Source: Cristatella mucedo
Lineage: Eukaryota > Bryozoa > Phylactolaemata > Cristatellidae
Length of the DNA: 64,000 nucleotides
NCBI GenBank assembly: GCA_009760855.2
Contig: WPIO01000026.1
Coordinates: 4,047,501 to 4,111,500 of the forward strand
Reading direction: 5' to 3'
Shown: piece by piece, positions 1 through 10,521 of the stretch
Layout of the letters: every line of letters starts with the position of its first letter
How positions within the stretch are numbered: position 1 is the stretch's first letter
The notes under the pieces: generated by a model
Seen by the model: the letters and a program-made list of their open reading frames with translations, nothing else
The model's database searches: none
Told to the model about the DNA's origin: nothing
Program-made: the position numbers and the translations under genes

Positions 1-1550
1 ACACGGATTTAAACGGTCATCAAATATTCCCACAATCTTCACCGTACGCAAAATATTGCTTTACGTAGTTTCCGCTCTGCGATCGCCAGAAAGTCCCGAA
101 CCGTTTCGACGAAGCTTTGGAAAACCCGCCCTTACCTGCCAGCGAGCTTACTGCTGAATGCATTGCACTCAACGATCTTCCTTATGTGTGGTCATACGAA
201 CCTTTGACCTTGGACTCAGACTTTGACCTTGGACTCAGACTGCTGAGAGAAGAACTTCTGAAGGTACTCGAAGGCTGCAGACTGCTTAACCTGAGCTGCG
301 GCAAAGTGTTTCATAAAGCTCAACTTGATTCACCTTCACTTTCAGCATGACAGAATCATTCTGCCAATTCGGAGCCATGCATCTACTGCGTTAGCGGCGC
401 CGCGGCAAAGCTTTGCCGCGGCGCCTTTCCGCGAGCTTGAATCTGACGGCGGCGATGAACCAGGAACGCTAGTGTCAACTGGGTGCACTGGCGTTTCAGA
501 GAGTCTTCGTCGGAGGAGCAACGTAGTCCGCCGCGCGCTCTGCTCTCGCCGTCATCAGCGCCGCGCGGCTCCGAGTCTGACTTCCGGCTCTGGCGTCCCA
601 AAAAAAGAAGAATCGAACCGTTTGTCGGACTGATCTAGCGGGAGACGCCAGATCGCCCGACGGTCTTCATCAAGCTTAGCTCTAGCGGCTTCACTCAGCT
701 CTCTCAGAATCTCTTTCGCTCTCTCGCTCTCTCTCTCTCTCTCTCTCGTAATTTCCGTGTTTCCCTTTGTTTGTCCGCTCATTCTGTCCCTTTCTTCTTC
801 TCGTGCTCCCTCGTTCTCAAGCTCAAAAACCCTTTCCGACAGCGCACAGAACATATAGAGCCTGTGAAATATACTCGAGCTGCATGGCGGCTGGAAATAT
901 TGTCACCCATGTTGGTGAGCAGACCACGGAGTCACAAGTCGAGGACACTGGGTCTTGGTCAGTCCGAGCTGAGACGACAGTAGAGCGAGGCCCAGCTCTG
1001 CTGCGACGGGTGCCTCGCGGCGGCGAAACGCTCGCGGCTGAGACGGCGGCGATCGCGTGCTCGGCCCGTCCGGTATGCGCTGCCCGTGTTTTCGCACCCA
1101 GGCCGACTTTGTTCGACAGCTTGGCCGCCACAAAGGCGCGGGCGCTAATGGCTTTTACCACCGTCGCCGCCGCCGCCGCCGCCGCCGGTACTAGTCTCTC
1201 CCTCCCTCACCACTGTGTCCTCTCGCCGCTCGGATGACTCCGTCAGCCGGCGGCGGCGGCGGCGGCAGGCATAGCGGCGCGGCCACTCTCTCGTTCCCGC
1301 TCGCTGTAGCGAGTCTCCTTTTCACTTTCGCGACTTTCTTTTCTTTTTTCCGACTTCCGCGACTTTCTTTCTGCCCTTGAGTTGCGTTGCCGTATGCATC
1401 TCGCATCGGCAGGGCGTGGCCAGTGAACTCGCGCCCCGGTGAGTTGGCGCGGCATCGGGCAGCGCCTAGGACGGCCAACCGTTAGGGGCGCTGATGGAGC
1501 GCGCTGGCTTGGCGCTGTGGTCGAGCGCGCTCGCCTTCAACGATCGAGGT
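1..1550. other. No gene recognised; GC-rich flank
   Basis: I see no convincing coding region. A 19-bp unit (TTTGACCTTGGACTCAGAC) is repeated in tandem near 203-240. There is a perfect palindrome at 396-425, a CT-rich tract near 719-747, and GC-rich sequence from about 940 to 1460 that includes short GCC and GGC triplet runs. The open frames here are short, overlap on both strands and have arginine-rich, low-information composition, as expected of GC-rich non-coding DNA. Confidence 0.5.
396..425. repeat. Perfect 30-bp palindrome
   Basis: The left half GGCGCCGCGGCAAAG is followed directly by its exact reverse complement, with no spacer. Symmetry ends at the next base on each side. It could extrude as a cruciform or form an RNA hairpin if transcribed. 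No function is assigned. Confidence 0.9.
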
Positions 1551-2443
1551 CCCTAAGCGTGTAGCTGGATTAAAAGGCTTTGCTCTTCTAATAGGTGATG
1601 CTATTGTGCGACCTTCACCTCGTGCTCGTAATCTAGGTGTCGTGTTCGACAGCTGCCTCAATTTCAAAAGCTTCATTCAGAAGACTGCCTCTACAGCTAG
1701 CCATCACATCCGATCCCTATCCAAGATTAGAAGCTGTCTCCCACAGTGGCTTGTAAACAATTTAACTAGCTCTTTAGTTCTGTCTCGGCTTGATTATTGT
1801 AATTCCCTTTTGGCTGGGCTACCAAAGAAAGCTATAATGCCACTACAGCGGACTATGAATATGGCTGCAAGGCTGGTCTTCAAGTCCCAGCGGTTTGAGC
1901 ACGTGTCACCTTTGCTGGAAGAGCTAGGATGGTTGCCGGTTAAGCAACGGATGAGAGAAGAGTTCTTATGCTGACCCACAAGGCCCACCACGGCTTGGCT
2001 CCTTCATACCTAGCTGAACTGCTGCATCAGTTTCAGCCTGTTCGCGCCCTCAGGTCCTGTGTGGACAATAAATTAGCTGTCCCATTCCTCCGCTTAAAGA
2101 CAGTTGGCGACAGAAGCTTTAGCTCTGCAGGTCCTAGACTGTGGAACTCGCTTCCACAATTCTTACGCAATGACAACTACTCTCCAACTGCCGACTATGG
2201 CACATCTTTTTCAGCGGTCCTGAACTGCTACTTCTATGCTACTCACTACCTCAACTGCTCTCCTGACTCTGCTCTGCTTCCAACTTTCTCTTTGTTGCGA
2301 GAGACGAAGTCTGTTGGCTACCGAATGCGTACCGAAAGCCGCTTGGGCTGTGAGTGCGCTATACAAAACTCTCCTGCGTAACGCCCACATGGTCTTTATG
2401 ACTTTGTGGAGTTACTGACGGAGATACATTACATTACATTAGT
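1551..2443 (+). mobile_element. LINE-B (L2/CR1-like) 3' fragment
   Basis: This is the C-terminal part of a non-LTR retrotransposon polyprotein, downstream of the reverse transcriptase core. Two frames, 1606-1974 and 1968-2381, together read through conserved LINE C-terminal blocks: NLGVVFDS, SRLDYCNSLLAGLP, AARLVF, LGWLPVKQR, then HGLAPSYLAELL, RSFSSAGPRLWNSLP. They are separated by a frameshift near 1955, so the copy is dead. The 3' untranslated part ends in an (ACATT)n tail at about 2429-2442. It is 5'-truncated, the usual outcome of target-primed reverse transcription. The same family recurs on the minus strand at 20596, 26290, 35258 and 52880. Confidence 0.88.
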
Positions 2444-3546
2444 ATCCGGGTGTTGTCCGTGTAGGGAAGTCGCGGGGGCCGCATTGGTCCCACTGGGGAC
2501 GCAGTCTTCCAAGAGGATGTCGCTCGGTTTGGGGGGAGGGGGGAGGGCGCAGTTCAACGTCAGCCACATGCAGCTGAGCTGCCGGAGGCGTCGAAGTGGC
2601 TGTCAAGACATCGCCGTGACTCAGGCGCGGAGCCAGCAATTATCTGATTGACCCGAAATTCCAAACACCAGTAATCGCTCCGGTGCGTAAATATCGCGCA
2701 ACAGTTGGCTGCGATTGGTCTGGTGCGTGTCCTGCAACCACCAGGATCTCCGACTCATTACCCAATCTTAAAGACCTGGTTATTTACGTCACGGCCGCGC
2801 CAAGGCGCAGCTGATCGCCCGCCTGTAGCGCACCGCAGCCGAGCGCCCGCACTAATGCTTTCAATTCCCGATCTTGGAATTTGTTTTCGTCTAGTTTGAT
2901 GGTGAAAGGGCGATTCTCTCGCCGCCGCTACGCCTTCCTTCCGCCCGTACTCGCGCGGCTGGAGCTCTGAGGTCGAAGGTGCAGCTATCGACACTTCCGG
3001 CAGTCGGACGCTGCGGGCGCGTCCAGATGTTTGCAGTGCCACGCCGCCGCAGCGGAGCGCGCCTTATCGGCCCGGTGTGCGGAGGTTCTGTCTTCAGCGT
3101 TCTGTCTTCGGCGACTCGTTCCGCTTCGGCTCGCGTGCGCCCGCATGCGTAGCTTGGGGACGACGTCGCGCGCGATAGCTCGCTCAGCCGCGAGCGCCTC
3201 CTGTCCGTGCGGCTCTGCGCTAGGCCAAGCTGAGAGGCGCTGGTCGCAGCTCTTCTCGCTAGAACGCTGGGTAGCTGCTGCATTGCACGAGGGCCCAGCG
3301 ACGGCTGCCGCTCGGCTCGTCGCGTGACCCCGACTTGCGACGCCAGCGGCGGCGGCGGCGGCGCAGTCGCGGCCGCTGTCGGACGCGGCATCCGCCGCAG
3401 CAGCGACTCGTCGTCGCAGTCGCGTCCCGCTCTCGTGCTCACCTCTCTTTTTCCCTGAGAGACCGCGCATTTTCGCTGTTTTGGCAGCGACGCAGGGCGC
3501 CGGCGATCGGAGCCTGTAGCGCCAAGACGAAGCAGCCCCGCATTTT

Positions 3547-3648
3547 TAACGCAAGGTTTAACTTAAGTTTTTAAGTTTAAGTTAAAGTTTTAAAGATTTA
3601 AAGCTTAAGTTTTTAAGTTTTTTTAAGTTTTTTTTAAGTTTTTAACTC
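3547..3648. repeat. TTTAAG-type low-complexity tract
   Basis: This is an irregular array built from TTTAAG, TTTTTAAG and AAGTTTAAG units of varying length. It sits at a sharp edge between GC-rich sequence to the left and mixed sequence to the right. Unit length varies, so it is not a strict microsatellite. Confidence 0.75.
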
Positions 3649-3788
3649 TGCTTTGGACTAGCGGCACTCACCTTCGATGGAAGAGGTCAAGGTCATTGTA
3701 TTTGATCGCCGAGGTCGTGGTCCCGAGTACTGTCGCGTATGTGAAGAGCCCGAATAGAGATTAAGTTCTCTTAGGACCTTAGAAAAAT

Positions 3789-3868
3789 TGATATATATAT
3801 ATGTGTGTATATTCATATATATACATATATATATACCTATGTATATATATATGTATATATACCTATGT
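3789..3868. repeat. Degenerate (TA)n microsatellite
   Basis: TA dinucleotides interrupted by TG, CA and CC steps, including two CCTATGTATATATA-like repeats. Confidence 0.85.
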
Positions 3869-4884
3869 ATAGACCTTGAAGCGGTAGCGGAAACCCGGGC
3901 CACCGGACCGATCGAAGACTTGCCGGACCGCGGGTCTCTTACAGGGTGAGAGCGGTAGTGGGCATTGAGGTGCTGCTGTTCAGCGCCTGTTGTCCGCCAC
4001 AGTTTTTAGCAAACTTCGACGACTGCGAACTATTTCGACACACACACCCCGCTAGAAATAAAGGCAGAGCAACTTAAAGCTGCAAGCAACTGGAAAAGCC
4101 TACCGCGATAGTCCAGCGGCGCCCAGAGCACTCAGAATTCGCTCTGATCCTTCATGAGGGTCTCTGATTCTCAAGTTCAAAATGGACGCGCGAAAGAAAT
4201 GGGAGCGCCGCCCCGGCTCGACCTCGCCGGGGAGATAGGAATGCATCGGAAGCAGGCACGCCAAGCGGCCAGAGCGGGTGAGAGCGCACGCATCGCACCC
4301 ACGTCTGTCTCTCGACGACGGCGAGCTGTGACCGATAAGATAAACTATTAGCTGACTGCCGACGAGTGCCTCTAATACGCCCAGTAGACAGCCTGATTAA
4401 GGTAAAGGCGTCGGGCCGCGGGTCGATCCGACAGAGACGACGGTAGAGGGTCTCATTTAAATGCGAACGGCGCGAAGCTTAGGGCGACGAAAGCAGGCTC
4501 GCAGAGCGCGCGCTCAGACGCGCCGACGCCAGCGGCGAGCAACTGCCCCGCATGGCGTGGCTCTGAGCGCCTTAGCGGGTCGCGAGCGGCGGGCGTGCAG
4601 CGATCGCGCGAGCGAGGCCATCGCCGCCGCCGCCGCCATCGAATGCAAATCGGGAGTGTACGCCGCCGCTCGTAGGTCACTCGTGCCGCCGAGCCACCTT
4701 CGGAGCCTGACTGTCTCGAGTGAAGGCGGCCGCCCTCGGCGCCGCCCGATCGCTACGGCGCGACTAGGCCCACCGCCGAGGGCGGTTCCGCCGTCGTCGG
4801 CGGCGCCGAGCGGTCGGTCCTGCGGCTGGAGCCGGTGCCAGCGCTCGCACTGGCTCCACGAGCTCTCCGCTCCGGGACAGCTGG

Positions 4885-4929
4885 CCGGCAGCGGGCGAGG
4901 GCTCGGCAGCGGCCCTCGCCCGCTGCCGG
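4885..4929 (+). promoter_or_regulatory. Strong GC hairpin in the P2X-1 leader
   Basis: The arms CCGGCAGCGGGCGAGGGC (4885-4902) and GCCCTCGCCCGCTGCCGG (4912-4929) are perfect reverse complements of 18 bp around a 9-nt loop. The hairpin ends about 245 nt before the P2X-1 start codon. If this stretch is transcribed as 5' UTR, so stable a stem would be expected to slow ribosome scanning. Transcription and effect are inference. Confidence 0.6.
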
Positions 4930-5175
4930 AAGCCGAGCAAGGGCCGCTGCCGGCATTTGAGGTCGGCATTGGGCGCGGCCGCCCGCTCGCTCGGCCGCTG
5001 GCTAGAGGAGTTCGGCGAATCGCACGAGTGAGTGGGCGTGGCCACGGCCCTCGCGCCAGCTGCTCCCTCGTCGGCCCGCGGTAGGCGGTGGCCGGCACGA
5101 TCGTGTTCGTCGGGGCGAGAGCGCAGTTCGGCCGGCGGTAGCGACGACGGCGGCTGGGGCGGCGGCGGCGAGATC

Positions 5176-6426
5176 ATGGGCTTCCTGCCGCGCCTCCGAG
5201 CCGAGCTCGTCGGCTTCTTCGAGTACGACACGCCCAAGTTCGTCCACGTGCGATCCAAGGGGATCGGCGTGTTCAGCCGGCTGACGCAGCTGCTCGTCGT
5301 CTGCTACGTGATCGGCTACGACCTGGTGCTCGAGAAGGGCTACCAGAACATGGACGCGGGCGTGAGCGGCGTGACGACGAAGGTGAAAGGACTCGTGCAC
5401 ACCGACGCCGCGACGGCGCCGCCCGGTCTGGGCGGGCTGGTGCTCGACCCGGCCGACTACACCGTGCCGCCGCAGATGAACGGCGCCTTCTTCGTCACGA
5501 CCAACATGATCGTGACGAGGTCGCAGGAGCGCGGCAGTTGCGGCGAGGACAGGGCCGTGAAGGAGGCGGAGTGCAGGTCGGACGCTGACTGCGCGCCCGG
5601 GCGCGTCCTGCCGACGGGCAACGGCGCCTGCACAGGCACGTGCCTTCGATCTAACGGCAGCAGCGGCGGCGGCGGCCGAGCGGCGGCGGCCGCCGGCGTG
5701 TGCGAGGTGTTCGCTTGGTGCCCGATCGAGAACGACACGGTGACGCAGTCGGTGGCTCTGCTCGCCGACTCGCGCGACTTCACCGTGCTCATCAAGAACT
5801 ACGTCTACTTCCCGTACTACAAGAAGCACCGCAGCAACATACTGGCCAACGCCTCCAAGTCGTACCTGCGAAGCTGCAAGTACGACGCTAGAACAGACCC
5901 GCACTGTCCCATATTTCGGCTGGGCGACGTCGTCGGCTACATAGAGGGCGAGGACTACGACCGGCTGGCGCTCACCGGCGGCGTCGTGTCGATTCGCATC
6001 GACTGGGACTGCAACCTCGACTTCGACATCAAGCACTGCCTGCCCACGTATAGCTTCGCTCGCCTCGACGGCGACGCCACGGACGCTCTGGTCGCGCAGG
6101 GCTACAACTTCCGGCACGCGTACAAGTACGTGGAGAACGGCACGGAGAAGCGGACGCTGGTGAAAGCGTACGGCATCCTTTTCCTCGTGTCGGTGACGTC
6201 TCGCGCCCGCGCCTTTCACGCCATACCGCTGCTGATGAGGATCGGCAGCGGCTTGGGCCTGCTCGGTCTGTCCGCCATCATGTGCGACTTCCTCGTTCTC
6301 TACATCGACCGCAAGCGGAGAGCGGTCAAAGTTAAAAAGTTCGAGAGCCTCAACAACATCAGTGGTGACGCTAGCCACGATTTGTGCCTGAACGACGAGA
6401 GCCGGCGACAAAGGCAGGACCTGTGA
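5176..6426 (+). CDS. P2X purinoceptor (P2X-1), intronless
   Basis: This is a 416-residue ATP-gated, non-selective cation channel subunit of the plasma membrane, a family that works as trimers. The order is a cytoplasmic N-terminus with YDTPK (17-21, the conserved Y-x-T-x-K site), TM1 about 32-52, a large ectodomain, TM2 about 348-375 with GSGLGLLG, then a short basic tail. ATP-contact residues known from vertebrate P2X are present: K69 and K71 (TKVKG), F202-T203, N311-F312-R313 and K330. The ten family cysteines are C122, C133, C139, C156, C176, C182, C234, C244, C279 and C288, with an eleventh at C152. Sequons lie at N160, N186, N225 and N321. The surface-stability motif YxxxK is intact (YIDRK, 376-380). 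Met-5176 is the first ATG after an in-frame TGA at 5029 and has A at -3 and G at +4. Length is normal for P2X and no intron interrupts the frame. Codons are strongly GC-rich. The paralogue is at 59811. Confidence 0.95.
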   Translation: MGFLPRLRAELVGFFEYDTPKFVHVRSKGIGVFSRLTQLLVVCYVIGYDLVLEKGYQNMDAGVSGVTTKVKGLVHTDAATAPPGLGGLVLDPADYTVPPQMNGAFFVTTNMIVTRSQERGSCGEDRAVKEAECRSDADCAPGRVLPTGNGACTGTCLRSNGSSGGGGRAAAAAGVCEVFAWCPIENDTVTQSVALLADSRDFTVLIKNYVYFPYYKKHRSNILANASKSYLRSCKYDARTDPHCPIFRLGDVVGYIEGEDYDRLALTGGVVSIRIDWDCNLDFDIKHCLPTYSFARLDGDATDALVAQGYNFRHAYKYVENGTEKRTLVKAYGILFLVSVTSRARAFHAIPLLMRIGSGLGLLGLSAIMCDFLVLYIDRKRRAVKVKKFESLNNISGDASHDLCLNDESRRQRQDL

Positions 6427-6720
6427 GTATCAGGTGGCAGCAGCTGCTCGGCCGGTCCGAGCCCCGACGCTGCAGCGCCGCCTGGCGGAAACGAGAGGGC
6501 CACCCGTGGTCATTCGGCGCCTGCAGCGGGCGGATGCGAGAGCGCGGCAAGGCCGGCTCCTGGCCGCGTCGGACACTCGAACGCGTTCGGCCGAGTCGGG
6601 TGAGTCTGGCGCGCTCGCAGCTAGCCCGACTCGAGCCCGCGCTTCGCGACGGGCTCCGAGCAGAGGGCAGCGCACCCTCCAAGCGAATGCCGCAGCAGCT
6701 CGATTCCGCCCGGAACCGGT

Positions 6721-6751
6721 GCTCGCCTCGAGCCGTCGGCTCGAGGCGAGC
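6721..6751 (+). repeat. Perfect 15-bp-arm hairpin downstream of P2X-1
   Basis: The arms GCTCGCCTCGAGCCG and CGGCTCGAGGCGAGC are exact reverse complements separated by a single T. It begins 295 nt after the P2X-1 stop codon, so it could lie in the 3' UTR. No T-run follows, and no function is known. Confidence 0.85.
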
Positions 6752-7398
6752 GGCAGGCCTCTTTGGATGCGGCGGCGGCGGCGGCTGCGCCACCCAGGAC
6801 TGGCAGAGAGCGGCGAGAGGCAGCGGCCAAGCTTTACTCTGCCTGCCGATCGCTGCACCCGTCGCCGACTCTGAGCTGTGGCCTCCTTTGAGCGTCGCTT
6901 CCGGTGTGCCGGTTCGCACTCTCGAGCGACGCTGGCCGCGCTGGAACGCAGCTCGCAGGCGGCGGCGGCTCGCGGAAGGAGCGCTGCCTCGGAGGCTCCA
7001 CATTCGCGCTGCTCCAACGGCTAAGCTCTCAGCGCACGTCGAGCGCTCCTCGCTCGCTCGAACGCCGCGGCGATGTTCGATTCGCCGTGGCGTTCGAGCT
7101 AGAATTGGTGCTTGCCCTCGGTCCTCGCGCAGAGATTCTGCCGCCATTTACATCTGTCTGTCAGGATGTGGTAAATTAAAGCAGCAAGCAAAGGCGCCGA
7201 ATGAAGCATCGCGGCATCAAGCCTTCTCTGGACGTCAGTAGGAGATTGCGTTAATTGGCGAGCGAAAAAACCACAGTGTGAGCTCATTTTGGGCCAGTGA
7301 CGACCGGTGGCCCGTTGTCGGCTTTATCTCGTTGAGAAAAAATGGCCAAATTGCCAAGCCCTTGGCCATACGCGTGGGACTGCCACGTTGGGGTTGGT

Positions 7399-7404
7399 AA
7401 TAAA
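7399..7404 (+). terminator. Candidate polyadenylation signal (AATAAA)
   Basis: A canonical AATAAA hexamer about 970 nt after the P2X-1 stop. An ATTAAA variant occurs earlier at 7175-7180. Hexamers arise by chance, so assignment to P2X-1 is tentative. Confidence 0.25.
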
Positions 7405-7707
7405 GCGATTACGCTGCTGTGCGGCGCTGTGGCGCATTATTGCACTTTTCGGCAGTGTAATGTACAAGAAATGAGAGAGCATCCTCTGCAGGATAGGCAC
7501 CCGGATCCCCGGTTCCGCAGCGGTGATATTGTGTATGCGCAAGCCGCGACTTAGCTTGCAGTAGTTGGAGCGCTGAGCAGTCGGCTACTTAAAATTTGGT
7601 TAAACCGGTATTCGTGTATTTGAGCACGCACGCTTAAGCTGACTCCTGCGTGCACGCATAGAAAAAGACGTGCACCCGCACATAAAGAGCTACATACCCG
7701 TATATAA

Positions 7708-7832
<125 letters not shown>

Positions 7833-7997
7833 CTACTAATTAAAGCAAGAAAGTTCATCCGTCCTTCCGTCTCACGGCACTTCCATCACGCGGCTAGATG
7901 GCGACCAGTAACTCCGGAATGGCATGTAATAGATGCGTAGTTCTACTATGACTTAGCGGAAAGAGTACACAGGCAGCTCTAGTAGGGAGCTCTAGTA

Positions 7998-8112
<115 letters not shown>

Positions 8113-8205
8113 AGCCATTAAGTCCGAAGTGGAGGCAGCCGCTCAGTATGCACGCAATGAGCATGCATCCTGAACGGCTACCTCCAATTCGGGGACGTCC
8201 CTTCC

Positions 8206-8853
8206 TTGTGGAAAACGGATTTCACTCTCCTTATCCACAGGATGGGCGACCCAAGCATGCCCGGTAACTTCCTTCCCATCATGCTCTTGCCCACTCTTTA
8301 CAAGCTGCTCTCGGGCAGCCTGGCCACTAGGCTGTGCAAGTTCGCTGGTGGCCGTGGGCTGCTGTCACCGCAGCAAAAGGGCTTTCTTCATGGTGTGGAG
8401 GGCTGCCTAGAGCAACCCTTTCTTGTCGAGAGCGCCTTAGACGAGGCCAGAGATCGGCAGGACACTGGCATTGTGTATTCGGCATTCCTTGACCTACAGG
8501 ATGCCTTCGGCAACATTCAAAATGTCTCCTTTCTCAGTGTGCTCCGGCATGTTGGAGTAAAGGAGAGCTTCTGCAGGTTTGCTGAGCGCCTCTACACCGG
8601 CTCCCTCCTGGAGCTTCGGGTGCACGACCAGACGTCGGTGGCGTTCCCTACAACTGCCGGCGTCCGGCAGGGTGACCCTCTATCACCGATCCTCTTTGAT
8701 CTTGCTATGGAACTGGTTGTCAGACTCGCTGCTAACATGCGTGAATCCAGGTTCCAGATTGGCGGAACCTCCCTGTCAGTCTGTGCCTTTGCAGATAACC
8801 TTGCCCTGTTCTCAAGCAGTCATCTGGTCTTCAGGCCCTCGTGTCGCAGTTGA
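8206..8853 (+). pseudogene. LINE-R reverse transcriptase fragment with FADN active site
   Basis: A 215-codon open frame holding RT fingers and palm. Known RT polymerases need three carboxylates: one in the LDL-x-x-AF block (present) and two in F/Y-A-D-D. Here codons around 8798-8806 read Ala-Asp-Asn, so the third carboxylate is lost and the enzyme should be inactive. The frame then ends early, with thumb and linker sequence continuing in other frames. The nominal start is not a genuine initiator because RT homology begins upstream, near 8168. Confidence 0.8.
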
Positions 8854-9910
8854 ACAGACTGAGTCAACGCTTAGCATGCAGTTCCGGCGGCGAAGTGCTG
8901 TGTCGTCGCCCGCAAAGGTGCGAAGGCCGTGCCCACCTCAATCACCCTACATGACAGGCGGATTCCCGAGCTGCCGGAGACCGAGTCAGTGGCCTACCTA
9001 GGAGCCCCGTAGGGTCTCGCACAGCGTAGGGCTGAAATAGAGCAGGCCTGCTTTTCCTTTGCGAGGGACATTGACCTGCTTCACGCTAGCCTTCTCGCCC
9101 CTTGGTAAGAGCTTGACGCCTTGCGGACTTTCCTCCAGCCACGGCTCGACTACCTTTGTCGGGAGGCTCGGCTTGTGCCTAAGGCCGCTCTGCAGATAGC
9201 CAAACAAGCTCTGATGGAGGTGTGTCGCTTCGGTCTGCCGAACTTTGCATCGGTGCACTTCCCGTTTGAGCCTCGCTCTACGGATGGGGTTGGATTGATC
9301 CGCTTCGGGGCGAACGCCTCCATCCTACGAGCTGGGAAAGCCTGTCACGTGCTATGCTCGCCCGATGCGTGCGTCCGTCAAGTCGCCCGTCACAGACTCA
9401 ACCTGGGTGGCACGCCATCGTCTGATTAGGAGCGATGCCTGAGCCCAGCAGCCTTCGGCCCTGGCAACAGGGTTGGCCCGATCTCGCTGTGGTCGGACGA
9501 GCGAGCGTAAATGCCTCAAGCGGCTCTCCTGTCGCCCCTCGCTGACCGGCCCGGAAGTGCTGGCTGTGTAAACCGACCCTGACCGCATCTAGCACTAGGT
9601 CGTGCCGCGAGTGGTCATCACGAAGCAGTGGTCATCACGAAGCAGCGAGAGTTCGCCAGGCTCGTGGAAGGCCGTGCTCGGGCGGCCCAACCTGCACAGG
9701 GCAGGGTCAGCCGCTGCCTGGCCACGGACAGACTCGCCACCCGCAGCCACTACTTGACCACGGGTCTTGGCCTGTCGTTCCGGGCTTGGCGGTTAGTGCG
9801 CCGAGCGCGCCTGGACGTGCTGCCAGTGGCTGCCACCAGGAGTCGGGCATACCCTGCGACGGTTACCAGCTGCCGCCTATGCCTGAACGGAGGCGGAGGC
9901 TGCTTGCCAC

Positions 9911-10492
9911 GTGTTGAGCCACTGTCGGCCGATGCTGCATGCAATTACGGCCCGACACAACTTGGTTCTGGGCCGCCTAATCAGAGTTCTTCCGGCCACC
10001 GTGCTCAACTACATGTCGGCAGGCCGCGCCCTCCCGGTTGCCGGTGGTCTGGCTCTTAAGCTGGACCTGGTCATTGACAACGGCACCGATATGGTAATCA
10101 TTGATTTGACGGTACCGTTCGACGGCAGAGAAGATGCTCTGATTATGGCGGCCCGAAACAAGACCGGTAAATATGCAGCCATTGCCCGGTCTTTCCTCAC
10201 CGCTGGCTACCGGTCGGAAGTGGTGAGGCCCTTCGTGATCGGGGCTCTCGACTGCTGTTGGCCAAATTATGAAGCTTGCCTGGCCGACCTCGGCATCCCA
10301 CGCGGCATCCCACGCGCGGAAAGGACGGTTTTAAGGCGGCGCTGCGTCTCCGACGCCATTACCTTCCCGGAAGCCGTGTGGTCCTTGTTGCTGTATCTGG
10401 AGGCCCGGGTAGCACTCGCGACCCCGGCAGGGAAGGGAAGGGCACCGCTGGCTAACGTATATACGCACCTTCAATATTTTAATAAATATTAA
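9911..10492 (+). pseudogene. LINE-R C-terminal restriction-like endonuclease region
   Basis: A 193-codon frame containing the C-terminal end of a LINE-R polyprotein. It reads from a His/Cys block (LSHCRPMLHA) into RALPVAGGLALKLDLVIDN, VIIDLTVPFDGREDAL and ARNKTGKYAAIARSFL. The D...D-x-T and K-x-x-KY spacing matches the restriction-like endonuclease that nicks target DNA in R2-type elements. The first zinc-ligand Cys pair lies upstream in another frame (CRLCL, about 9870-9885), so the reading frame is broken. The parallel region of copy 2 is at 25584-25916. Confidence 0.75.
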
Positions 10493-10521
10493 CCTATATA
10501 TATACGTATATAGGTTAATAT
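10486..10521. repeat. AT-rich terminal hairpin of LINE-R copy 1
   Basis: The arms ATATTAACCTATATA (10486-10500) and TATATAGGTTAATAT (10507-10521) are perfect complements around a 6-nt loop. The block follows the shared 3' terminus (AATATTTTAATA), which is also present before the hairpin of copy 2. Confidence 0.85.

Larger units (their letters stand above)
2444..5175. other. No gene recognised; includes the GC-rich leader of P2X-1
   Basis: No protein family is recognisable. 2930-3540 is GC-rich with many CpG. 3547-3648 is a low-complexity tract and 3789-3868 a degenerate TA repeat. From about 4440 to the P2X start the DNA is again strongly GC-rich, compatible with a promoter and 5' leader. 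An in-frame TGA at 5029-5031 lies upstream of the P2X-1 start, with no ATG between. No TATA box is obvious near the gene. Confidence 0.5.
6427..7705. other. Downstream flank of P2X-1, no second gene recognised
   Basis: 6427-7110 stays GC-rich and contains many overlapping open frames on both strands with no recognisable domain, so I treat it as 3' UTR or spacer. GC content drops after about 7130. A perfect hairpin sits at 6721-6751. Candidate polyadenylation hexamers are ATTAAA at 7175-7180 and AATAAA at 7399-7404. Confidence 0.5.

Noticed and set aside
4461-5098. Long frames on both strands upstream of P2X-1
   Set aside because: They are GC-rich, Arg/Pro/Ala-heavy, mutually overlapping and have no domain; they fit a CpG-rich leader.
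5002-6411. 469-codon minus-strand frame across P2X-1
   Set aside because: It is the antisense shadow of the GC-rich P2X coding region; the plus strand carries all family motifs.
6384-7241. 285-codon plus frame downstream of P2X-1
   Set aside because: Low-complexity Arg/Ala/Ser composition with equally long frames on the opposite strand, no recognisable domain.
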